From NCBI GenBank assembly GCA_963971305.1, contig OZ020303.1, positions 35,390,106 through 35,454,105 of the forward strand: DNA of 64,000 nt, in the 5' to 3' direction. Made by a program: the position numbers and the translations under genes. This DNA comes from Arcuatula senhousia (Eukaryota > Mollusca > Bivalvia > Mytilida > Mytilidae). This document shows, one piece after another, positions 14,401 to 26,400 of the stretch. The notes under the pieces were generated by a model that worked only from the letters and a program-made list of their open reading frames with translations, did not search any database and had not been told where the DNA came from. The first letter of the stretch is position 1. The number at the start of each line of letters is the position of its first letter.

Positions 14401-17400
14401 TTTATGCTAGCTGTTTAGACCCCCTGGTCTATTTTTAGCCATGGCGGCCATGTTTTTTGACGAATCAAAAATCGAAACACAACTTTTGTGCAGAATAATC
14501 TATTTAATGTATGTTAGTCTTTTTTTCATATTCTAAAAAGGTAAAAAAAATATTTAAGTAACAGAACAATTAAAATATTTCGTTAATTAGGGAGCTGATA
14601 TTAATGCCCTTGATGCAGTTAACAGAACGCCCTTATTTGTTGCTGCATCAAAAAGTGCATGGAACACAGTGAATCTATTGATCAAAAGAGGAGCCAACAT
14701 GGCACTCAAGGACGAGAAAAACAGAAACTTTCTACATGTCATCATAAAAGGAGGTGGTAGTCTGAATATGTTTGAAGAAGAAGTCATTAAGGTAAGCTCA
14801 AGTTGATTTGCTGTCTTGTTTTGCTTTCTGTTTTTCTTCTGTTTTTTTTCAGACGTTTTTAGTTGATCTAGTACAAACGTGATCAAAGTATGACATGTAT
14901 GAAAGTTTTTTTTTTTTTGTTTTTTTTTTTTTGTCAAGATAAAGCATGCAACTTAAATCATGATAACGTTGTAATTTATTATTTATTTCCACAGAATGTA
15001 AAGAACCTCTTGAATGAAACAGATGATCTTGGATGTACCCCATTACATTATGCCACTAGGGAAGGTCAACTCAATGCTATTGACACCCTGATCAACATGG
15101 GATGTATGATAAACCCTAAGAACAACAAGAAGCAATCTCCGCTTCACTTTGCTGCAAGGTAATACAAACTACGGAAGTTTCGTTTTGTAGATACATGCGT
15201 CATAGTGCCATACCAAAGCTTAGCTATCTTGACCAAGTTATAAAGGATGAAAACAAATAATATATAAATATGGAATCAACGGTTATTTTGGGGAATCTGT
15301 TTTAAGAATAAGATTGTTATTTCCAATCAGAATTTAGATTCCACATCTAGATTTTTTATTGTAATGTTTTTATTTATTTTAAGTCTTCTGTTTGGACTTT
15401 TAATTCTCTTAGGTTGTTTCATGGTTATCGAATTATCACTCATTTGCATATGATAGCTATCGTTATGCAAATACATTAAACTTTCAAGTTAATACCAGTG
15501 CTACCGTGTAAAATTAGATGTTATTTATAACATACAGTGATGTTTCTATTTTCAAGGTATGGAAGATACAACACGTGTAAACGTCTACTAAACAGCAAAG
15601 AAGGACCAGGGATCATTAATGAGGTTGATGAGAAAGGACTGACAGTTTTACACCACGCTGCCAAGAACGGCCATGTTAAAATCATAACTCTCCTCATGCA
15701 GAAAGGAGCATATGTGACAAAGTGCGTTTTAACTTTATGCTAAACTTTATTCATTAGCCGGGATAATCGTTGTAGCAATTGGCCACGGCTATAGCTACGA
15801 TAGCCTTTCAGTAACTGGCCAATCAAAAGCTAGCTGATGGTCGTGTTGCCTCATCACATATCAATTTACATATCAATATACACGCTTGCAATATAGTTCC
15901 TTTTCAAATATCGAATTACTATTCTACTTTTCTACTAAACATAAACAATCTTTAAAATTTGTAGATTATCCCGGCTACCAAAGTATATGATAAACGTGAC
16001 GACTTTACCTTCCCTATTATAAATTTCCCTTTTCTTGAAGGAGATGTTCCACTAGCGCCGTCATACGGGGTTTACATTTCACAGTTAGTAAGATATGCTC
16101 GGATTTGCAGTTGTGTTTCTGACTTTAATAATAAAAACCGTTTTATTACTGAAAAATTATTAAAACAAGGTTATCGATACCACAAATTAGTAAAATCTTT
16201 TTCAAAATTCTTCCACAAGTATCGATCTCTTATTGAAAAATTTAATTGTACACGTCACTTTCTTATAGTGAAAGGAATATCACATCCTGAATTTTATGGT
16301 AATGTTTTTTATAAAGCTCACAAATTTAAAAGCAATCCTATAGAAATGAAAAATTGGCTTCAAAATTTATTACGGAAAGGATATGAAATGAATATCTTGG
16401 TTAAATCTTTGAATTTAGTGTTTATTGGCAGAAATATTGAAAACTTGATACTTGCTTTAAAACTTCCATAAAAGTTTTTACTATTGTCATTTTTAAGCAT
16501 TATAGCGATCAAGCGTGTCGGTTTTGTGTGATGACACTTCACTAAATCATTATTGTTTGAAGTGTTGTGTCGGATTTAAAATCGATACGTTTGTTTTTTT
16601 TTACATCAGTCGATTGATGATTCTCAGCTAGCTGTCAGTAACAGCGAGTGTTCTATAGAGAGTTCCTTTACCGTCCTTCTGTTTGTTCTTGTTTTTTGTC
16701 TTAGGTTCTCTCTAGTAGAATTGGACTTTGATCGATTTGATTTTTATTGTGTGTTAAGTTTTTGTGCTTTGTCTAGGAATATTGATAGGGGGAAGGTTGG
16801 GCCCAAAAAACTAGTTTAACCCCGCCACATATTACATGTGCCTGTCCTAAGCCAGGAATCTTTGACAAAGCTCTCGTTTGTACTTGTCTTTTTGATGTTT
16901 TCTGTTCCTTGTTTAAGAAGGGGGTCTATCTGTGACTATTTCAGGGCTGGATTTGAATTATATGCATCTTATTTAGACCATGGGCCAATTGCAGAACCGC
17001 GAGCAGTGCCAAATGGCCTCGTTGAAGGCTGCTGGCGGTTGTCCATTGTGGTTTTTCTAAATTGCCGTTTAATTGTGGGCTGTGTCGCGTACACTTATTC
17101 CACATCTCTTTATTTTCTACCAGTACTTTCAGTACTTTTATTTTTTTATGTATTCCTTTTCATCCATATCTGAAGTAAATTTAGTTAAAATTTAATTTTG
17201 AATATGTACAAGTCTGTAACTATCATCTTATATTTTAGGGTTTTCTGGTTTATTTAGCATCAAAGTGTTTGCATTGTAGAAAATAACATTTACTCGCTAA
17301 TATCTTTGTACAAGACCGGTCTGTTTACTTTATAAACAAATTAAAAGTTTAACGTTTGTGATCCTGCGAGTGAGTGAGTGAGTGAGTTGGTGTTTTACGC

Positions 17401-20400
17401 CCTTGGAATGCTAAAAGGGTTATTTAAAGGCGATGAACATGAAAAGATGATAAAATGAACATGAAATGATGATGATAAATGAAACATGGGGGTAGGGTGG
17501 GAAAAAAAGGAACAGTAAATTTTGAAAACCACAGAAAAAGGGGACAGGTAAATAGGGTCGGAAATTTTACCCTGTGCTGTGCAATATTTGGCTTTGTGAT
17601 TCTTTAAATCATCTTGAATTCAGTAAATTGACATATTACTTATTTGCTGCTTTAGATTTTTTCATGCTTGATATTATTATTCTACTTTTGTTTTTTTACA
17701 GCAAAATTTTTTTTAAATATTTTATAACAATACTTTCAGAGATCATGAGGACAACACACCATTGCACATGGCAGTCATGCATGGCTACACAAGAAGTATG
17801 AAGTGTATACTTAATGTTCATGGAAACCTTTTGGACTCAACTAACAGACATGGGGTAAAACTGCTCACATTTTCTACTTATTGATTAACAGTTTGATGTA
17901 AAACCTTCTCTCTAATTTTCATTTCCGTTATGCAATTTACTAATATTTTCTATTTAAACTGTGGTAATTGGTTTATTGATATCGAACTAGAAAAATCAAA
18001 TATGATCCATTTCACGGATAAATTGTGTCAATGTAACAAATGAATTAAGCGTTATTGAATTTGCTTCACAAAATTATAAGATTTTTCTTGAATAAAGAAA
18101 AAAATGTGAAGTAAAAAATAGGGCATGTAATGGGACATTAAATGATACCCCGCCACGTTATAATATCAAAAGTTCATAAAATTTGATTTCAAAGTGGCCT
18201 ATCTCGAAAACTATTTTTTGAATCATGCTGGAAATCAAACTTGACCTGTATTTTATTGTACTATACAGCTGTGCAAAATATCATTCAAATCCTTTAACGC
18301 GTTTTCAAGTTATTGGTCGGAAACCTTCGGGGGACGGACAGACGGACGGACGGACGAACGGACGGACGGACGGACAGACACCGAAAAAAGCTGAGGGTAT
18401 AACATAATACCCTGCCACTTCGTGTGGCGGGGTATAAAAATAAGGAAATAGTAACTGATGACTGAAAAGTACCTTTGTTTGGTTCCTGTCTTCATAAATA
18501 AAGAGAAATTGCTTTCTGAAACATTGGGCTCTCGTTAATGACTGATTTAAAAGGTTAACATACACCAGTCACTAGATTTTTGTTCAATACCACCGAATGC
18601 TAATATCTTTTATCTGACAAATGAAAAACAACTGTCCAAAATGAGGACACCTTCATTGTACATCAAATTTGATCTAAAATTTTGTTCAAAGGCTTATCAA
18701 AGATAAGTTAGAAGAAGTATAAATTACGAAACCGTCCAGTTTAGGACATATACTTAGAATTATTCAATATAAGCAAGTTGTTTTGGGACACATTTTAGAA
18801 CACTTCACTACATATTGCGGCTGATGTTGGACAAGTACAGGCTGTGCTTTTGCTACTAGAGGCTGGTGCCAAGGTTACACAGAATGAGGATGGGAAAACA
18901 TTCATGGATTTAGCTATTGATAATAAACACAATGAGGTAGCCGCTGCAGTTCTAAAGACTCAAAGGTAAAGCAGATCTATTAGGAGGATGAAAAATAATG
19001 TACAGGGTACAGAGGTGAAAGAGGAACAAATTCTTAACAAAAGAAAAGTCTTTTGAGTCTAATACAAATCTAAAATGCAGAATTGTTGTTGAGGTAGCAT
19101 CCAGAATATTTATTAAAAACTAATGAATGTTTATATTATTTACATCGCCAATTTCATACTTTCAAACACACCAAAATTTCCCATTTTCAAAAGTGCCTAA
19201 ATTTGTGTTTTTAATACACGGGTATACACTTATTACACTTATAAATTTATTCTTCAATTAGATGGACGGATGTATTACATACATGCTCTGGTGTAGGGTG
19301 TCCAATGAGCCGTCTGATTGAGCACATGCCTGATGTTTGTATGGTAATTTTACTTATTTTCGCATATATATGTAAATAATTTCTTCGTTATTCAGATGAA
19401 CACATGTTTTATAAAAGCAATATTGGTGGTTGACTAGAAGAGGATAGTTCTTTGTTCGTTTTGAAATTGGAATTTCGTTCACAATTAATTAAGCCAAAAT
19501 ACATTAGCAAAAGATTATTTTTTTTTTGTACTTTGAGTGATTACATTTTCTAAAAGGAAAACAAACTAAAACTTAAATATTCTTTTTTTTATAGATAGTT
19601 CTGGACAATTGTCAAAAATTTTCAAAAGCTGACACTGAAAAATTTAAAGTCGGTAAACCAAAGCAATCCTATGTAAGTAATATACAATACAGATTAATAT
19701 AGATTGGAATTGTAGTATATATACACCTCGCCATAAGTTAAGCAACACCGAATTTTGTTTAATGTTCATTCTATATGCACAAGAAATACTAACAAAATAC
19801 AAGATCAAAGTACCGTTGGCACCGTGTACTTGGAAGTGACATTTGAACGAAGGTAAGCGATTTGTGTTGTGGTTCATAACTTTTTCGACAGAAGAAGGAA
19901 ATCATTAGTTGAATTATCTCAGCTTTTATATCATTTTTTTCTTAACCCTTAAACACATGTTTAAGCCCAAAAGACGTCACTTAAGCACTTCAGTTGTTAA
20001 AATTCCTACTCGGACATATCCATAAATAGGGGGCTGGATATTTCCTAGGTTCTTATGTGAGGCAAAATTTTATAGATTACCTCACCCATATTGATAAAAT
20101 GTCAAAAACGTCATTATTATGGCAATAGGAGCAAACCTCCAAATGGTTACAATTAGGCTTTTAAACGAAAATAATCGAAAAACTAAAAAATTCCATTAAA
20201 AAATTCCCATAATGAGATTTTCCGAACGGTTTCATGAGTGTATCATTTGTTATTACTACCAAAATGTCAACTGTAAAACCAATTTATAGTAAAAATCTCA
20301 ACTCAGCATTCTGTACCATTGTGGATATTTTGAATTTACGTTTATAATGTAGGTTGTGTGCGTACACTTTTTCCACATCTCATTTTCTTCTATATTTTGT

Positions 20401-23400
20401 ACCATGAAAAAGCCATGCAAAAATACAGCTTTAATTCCTTTTCAATTTTGAGGTTTTCAAACAACAAGAATAAAAAAATGCAGGATGAGATATGTTTCCA
20501 TCCTAATTGTTACAAAAAAAAAAAAAAAAAACATATGGTTTTATTCATGAAAACTCTAAATTAACGCCTCCCAAAAGTTGTTACTATTGTCAATATTGAA
20601 TATTCTTCAAAAGCCGAAAATTGTACGATATTTGATTGGAAGCAGAAAATGTGGTAAATGTATGGAAGAAAATATTGGCAAAGTTTCAGGATAATGTTCT
20701 AAGAAATGTTGACGCTGTATTAACCTGAGTACAGGTGTTGCTTAAATTATAGCGAGGAGTATAGTTTTGAAATTACATGTAAGCATTTACTATTTTTTAT
20801 TTGATAATGGCGTCGATGTGTTTGTTGTGCTAGGAATTTTAAATAAAATAAAATGTAATTATTTTATGTTGGGTCAAATATTCATAAACAGATCTGTTTT
20901 ATCGGTTAAAGCTTTGTAAAATTGTTCATTTACTTGAATCACATTGTTTTTCTTTAACTAGGCGACAAAGGTTTTGAAATAGATTTTGGTAATCTTGTTT
21001 TCTAAACTATATAATAATCAAATCATCAGTGTTGTATTTCAAATAGTCATTATCTGGTTTTGGGTTGACCAATGCACCTTAATTGTTGATGAACACTATG
21101 GATTTTTATACTGAAATATGCTTTTTGCGAACTAGAAGTTACGTTCATTGTAATTTTACTGAATTGTAAGTTTATATATGCTAATGTCAATTACATGACA
21201 ACTTTAATCACCTTTTATTTTTTCTTGCTTTGTGATACTTTTGCCAATGTAAATGAATTGTATATCGGTTTTTAATATTAAGTTAAATCCCAAATAACTT
21301 TTTTAAATTACAGGTTGACTACGATTTCCAGTTCCTTCAGTGTCCTCTGTCATTTACAAGGGAGAGAGCCAAAGAGGGCGAGGAAATCACTCCTATGTAT
21401 GCCCTGAATGTAAGATAAAATGGCATTGTTAACTTGCTTCTTACATAAACGTTGTTTCTTGTTTCTCCATTCATATTTTCTCTTAATATCGTCCAGGATT
21501 TAGTAAGAAAGAGCAATTGGGATGAAATCTTTTCAACAAAAGGCTTCTTGTGTGTCTTAGATTTAAAGTTCAGTTGGTCTTCATAGCTTGCTTTTAAATA
21601 AGAATTAATCAAACAACCAACTTTAAAGCCTATTGCAGTAAACATCTTTACAGTAATGGCTGCAAAAAGAATGAACAATATCGATGGGATGTCACATAGC
21701 TTACAGTATACATTATGTTAAAATAAAATAAAAATGATGAAGAAAAATAATAAGTGACGAATGGGGAAACCTCAGTTTGAAGTATTTTAAACTGCAAAGT
21801 AAAAGTAGTTTTTCTAAAATATTTAAAGTCGTGTGTTAACGACCATGTTATTTGTTGCAGCTTATGGTAAGGTTTGGAAGAGTAGATCTGTTGTCACATC
21901 CAGTTTGTAAAGCATATCTCTCCATGAAATGGTAATTACATCATTTACTGTTAATTATCGTATAATTTGGATTTAGTTTTATTTTGGTTTATTTGGCGCC
22001 TCACCTGGATATGCTTAAATTAAACACACCCAAATAAGTTTAGAATGCATAGAATTAGTGTGTTAACATAACTTCATAAATATGGCATGAGGCAAAAAAA
22101 GCTGGATATTGATTTAAATGTTCCTCTAATTCCGCTTTTTAATTCTTTGTGAACTATGGTGTAAATTAAACCGTCGTAATCAGTGAGCAATGAATTCAAA
22201 TCGTTTGGAGGTTTTATTTGTAGTTCATGCATGACAAGAAAACTGAGCTCATTTCATATTATGCGCATATGAAAATATGTTGTTTCGATTATTTTCTGAA
22301 TTGACTAAATATTTGTATGCTGGTGTCCGAAACGTTAACCGTAAATATACATTGCATTATAACACAATGATACAAAAAACTAAACGAAACTTAAAGGTGA
22401 AGTTTACATCGTATAGGCCGTTTTCAGTTGACCTACTCACGGTAGGTCCCCTGTCCGGCGACAGGATTGTTTTTTCGAGAGGAATTTACAATTGTCCTGG
22501 TTTTTTCAAGAGAATAATCAATAAAAATGTAAACTTTGGTGATATTTAGTGATTTTTAACTGAAAGCGAAGACAAAATGCTACAAACGGGTAGGCATATT
22601 TTAGTATTATCATATAGTATAACAACACCAATTCCTATAAAAAAAAATGTGATTCCTACATAAAATTATGGACTGTTTTTTTGAATTTTTACCTTTTTGC
22701 ATTTTTCGCCCCTTAAAAGACAAATAGATTGAACGAGATTGCTAACCATTATAAGTGAACGTCAATGTTATATTATGGCATCCTGAACATTGATGCCAAA
22801 AAGTTGCGTCTTACATATTTTTAAATTAAAATAAAATACATGTCCAGGCTTTTTCAAGAGGCGTCCAGGTTTTTGCAAGAGAGGTCCAGGTTTTTTCATA
22901 CTTTAGATAGACAAGTTGTGCGTGTTGTTTACCTCTTATATTGTATGTTGTTAAAAAAATAACAATACGGTACTATCATTTCAAGGGTTTTGGACGAAAA
23001 TACGTCAGTTAAATAGACGATAAGAGATGTGGAAGAAGTGTACGCGACACAACCAACATTAAAGAAACGGCAATTTAAAAAATCACAATGGAAAACAGCC
23101 AGCAGTCTTCAACATGACCAGAGGTCACTGCTCGCCGTCTTGCATTGGCTCAAGACTAAAAAAAACAATACATAAGATTCAAACAAATCCCTAGAATATC
23201 AAAGAAAGACCCATTTCTGGACATAAAAAAAACAGATAGTAGACAAGGACAAACAAAAGCTTTGACAAGGATTCCTGGCTTAGGACAGGCAAATATAAAA
23301 TGTGGCGGGGTTAAACTAGTTTTTTGGGCCCAACCTTCCCCCTTTTTATCTTGTACAAAGCACACAAAAAAAAGTCAAGAATTCAACCTTATATAGCCTA

Positions 23401-26400
23401 TATAAGCAGGCAGGCACATATAATTGACGCCTACAACCAGAACCCATTAATCTATTGTCTAAGCATATCTACCAACTGTTATAAATTGAAAATAGCCTCC
23501 TTGAATAATTGGCTGGAAACAAAATGTTTGTGTTGCGACAAGCAGAAAATGCTTACAGTTCCTGGGCTACCTTCTTTTAACTTGACTTGTAGTTGTTTCT
23601 TGGATGTGTTTGTTTGTATCATGGAGTCGTCTTTTTTTCATGTCTGCTGTTTTATCCAGGATTATATAAGACTCGAATGCCCTTTCAGTACGTCTTAATT
23701 TTTACACATATGTATTTATTGTATATATTATAGTTTCAACAAAAAACTTCAAAACAGTATGCTCCCGCGCGAGACCCGGAGGCGAATAGGTTAGCAGCAG
23801 CGCTAAGCTTGTCGGTAAAAGTCCACCAAAGAGCGCTCACAAACCTGTCATCTTTCCAGGCCGCTTAGCCCACAAAGCGATCTGGATGTGTGCCACAGGT
23901 GGTTGAATGGGGCAGCCCTGTCATAATAAATGTCGGTTAATTCAGGCTATACTAATGCGGAAACTTGACCGTAAACCATATTGGACCAACGTGCATGGAG
24001 AGTTCCAGGATTCATGCACATAAAATATCCCATTGTGCACCGCCACAGGATAAATTTTCCGCACCTACCCACCTCTTCCCTTTTCCAGTGATCTTCAAAA
24101 TTTACAGATCCTTTGTTTCCGACTCCAACCCGCTTCTCTCTCTCAGTGAGTATAGGTTCAAACAGGATTCAGCATTGTATTTTCGCCAGATAAAGGATGG
24201 TTATGTGAAACTGGGTAGGAGTTGGCTATATCCCACACAGGTAGATGTTCCATCTAGTATGACCTCATTTCGGGTAAGGGTTTTTCATTGTCAGTCATCA
24301 TATGGAATGGTTCCAAATTGTGCGAAACTTTTGAGGAGGGATTTCGTCACTTTCTGGATGCATTGACATATGGTGCGTTAATGGTACATTGGCCTTTCTT
24401 GTGAGTTGATTCGTTTTACTTCTGGTTTGTGGTCGTGCATGGGTCCTTCGAATGACATACATGGGTCTGTGTCCTGGATGGGCCTACATAATTCATTTTG
24501 GTGTTCCAATTAGCTCTTGTCCTGCAATATATGACTGAAATACTGTCGACTGAACATAAAACAAACATAAGAGTATGAGATTCAAAGCTATTTAAGTTTC
24601 TGTATCTTTACATACATATGTATACGTTAAGGGGTTCCAATATCTCATATTCCCTAACGTTTTTATCAAATATCCCGTATCCAAAAAAAGGTTTTTTTCT
24701 TATCCCATATCCCTGTAAATAGAATATATTTAAATATTCTATATCCCAGTTTGTTTTGTCTCAAATATCCCGTATCACAGGAATAAATATGTAAATATCC
24801 CATATTCCAAAACACCCTTAAACTCTTGAAATAACAGAACGCACCAGTGGAATATGCTCTTTTTGTATTTATTTGTTTCTGACATACATGTAGATTTTAT
24901 AGTTTCAAAGACTTGAAAAGGCACAAAAACAAGATTGCAACTTAACTTTCAAAATTTTGCCCACCGTAACAATCGCTCTTTTTGAAACCGGTAATTTATT
25001 AAAGCACATCAAGAAAGTCACAAATGTACAAATGTACTATAAAACTAATTTTGTCAAAATACTAATTTAGTCTTCAAAGATAATGCATTTGTGCAGTCTA
25101 CTTATGCTTTACAGTTAGTAACAAACTTGATATTTTGCATGTAATGTGTTTAAATGTATGTTTATTGAGTAGGAGGGATATTAGTTTCCATTTAGGTCGT
25201 ATAGTTTCCACAAAACCCAGTGCCTCTCTTTAGTCAAAATTTCAAAAAAACCAGGACACCTCTCGAAAAAACCGGACAAGTTGTTTTGCCTCTCGAAAAA
25301 ACCTGGTCAATTTTAATAAATCATTAACTGATGCTTTTTTACGGAATTTTTTGGAAGAAAAGTAATAATTCGAACATTTTGAATACTTTTATTCCTCTGT
25401 TTTGTTTTGTTTCACTTACAATTGAGAGTTAAAGCATTTTTTTGTAAACGGACAGGCGAAAAAACCTGTACCTCTCTCGAAAAAACTGGACAATGCCTCT
25501 CGAAAAAACAATCCTGTCGCCGGACACGGGACCTACCGTGTACTGGAGTTAACTAGAGTTAACCCGAGTAACAAATAAACGACTAGAGTTCGTACTCGGG
25601 TAAACCCAGATGACCTTTAACCCCTACTCGAGTTTAACTCTGGCAACCTGGCAGGGTTTGGAGAGTACATGACGTCATGAGTAGAATTTACCTGTGACAA
25701 TGGGACTTGATTTTAAAAATAATACTTATCTAATGTTTAATTCATATAAAGTTACTTTAAAATAACATGTTTTTTTTGTTTTTTTTTATTATCTAAAAGT
25801 CTTGATTTTAATATTGTTATAATATTGTTGCTATGATAAACTCTATACCTGAGTACCCTGTTTTATTAAAAAAAGTACACGAGTAAAATCGACATAAAAT
25901 AACTTGTTCAGTCGAAAAATCTAGTGCGCATGATCTTACAGAGCTATTAATAGAAAATTACTCTTCTAGGGTTAACTCGAGTAGGTCAACTGAAAACGGC
26001 CTGAGTTGGTTTTGCATGTTTAAATGTTTTCACGTTGAGTTTCAAAAATACACTTATCAACTTTTACAATGAAAAAAGCAAAGAGGCACAAACGGGGGCA
26101 TTCGAGTGTCATAAGTTTGAAAGGGCAACGACACACAAAACCGATAAACACGAACAAGAACAGCACGGGGAAACAAAAAATACAAAATCATCTGAACAGA
26201 AAGCAACAACGCGATCATATAGATTTTATTTGAAGTTACAAAAACTCTATAAACAGAAATATTTGGCTTTTTAACTACATGCTAATTAGCTCTTTTTTTT
26301 TAATTTAACATTTTTGTATGCTGATTTTTTATCTTTAAGGCGCGCCTATGGTGTTTGGTTGTATTCTTTAAATTTCCTGGTGTATATTGTATTCCTGGCT

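Larger units (their letters stand above)
13557..14590 (+). other. TRPA1 intron 8, apparent GC-AG intron
   Basis: Exon 8 ends in AAG and the next bases are GCTAGT. Exon 9 begins GGAGCTGAT after an AG at 14589-14590. Only a cut before GC keeps the ankyrin frame (LLDK joined to GADIN). The nearby GT at 13561 would leave phase 1, and no acceptor in the right phase avoids a stop. The intron also holds a foldback element 50 bp inside the donor. Confidence 0.75.
22415..26002 (+). mobile_element. 3.6 kb element with perfect 24-bp inverted ends in intron 17
   Basis: 22415-22438 and 25979-26002 are exact inverted copies (AGGCCGTTTTCAGTTGACC and the next five bases). A second inverted pair of about 44 bases (22439-22482 against about 25496-25540, one mismatch) lies inside. 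The word TCTCGAAAAAACC or its complement recurs near both ends, like subterminal transposase sites. The centre is filled by other repeats. No transposase is recognised. Confidence 0.75.

Noticed and set aside
18225..18407. Frames with DGQTDGRTDG or VRPSVRPSV peptides (also at 42002-42220)
   Set aside because: These are translations of the (GGAC)n microsatellites.
26035..26274. 79-codon frame upstream of TRPA1 exon 18
   Set aside because: Lys- and Thr-rich chance frame in intron 17, no domain, and it does not splice in phase with the channel.
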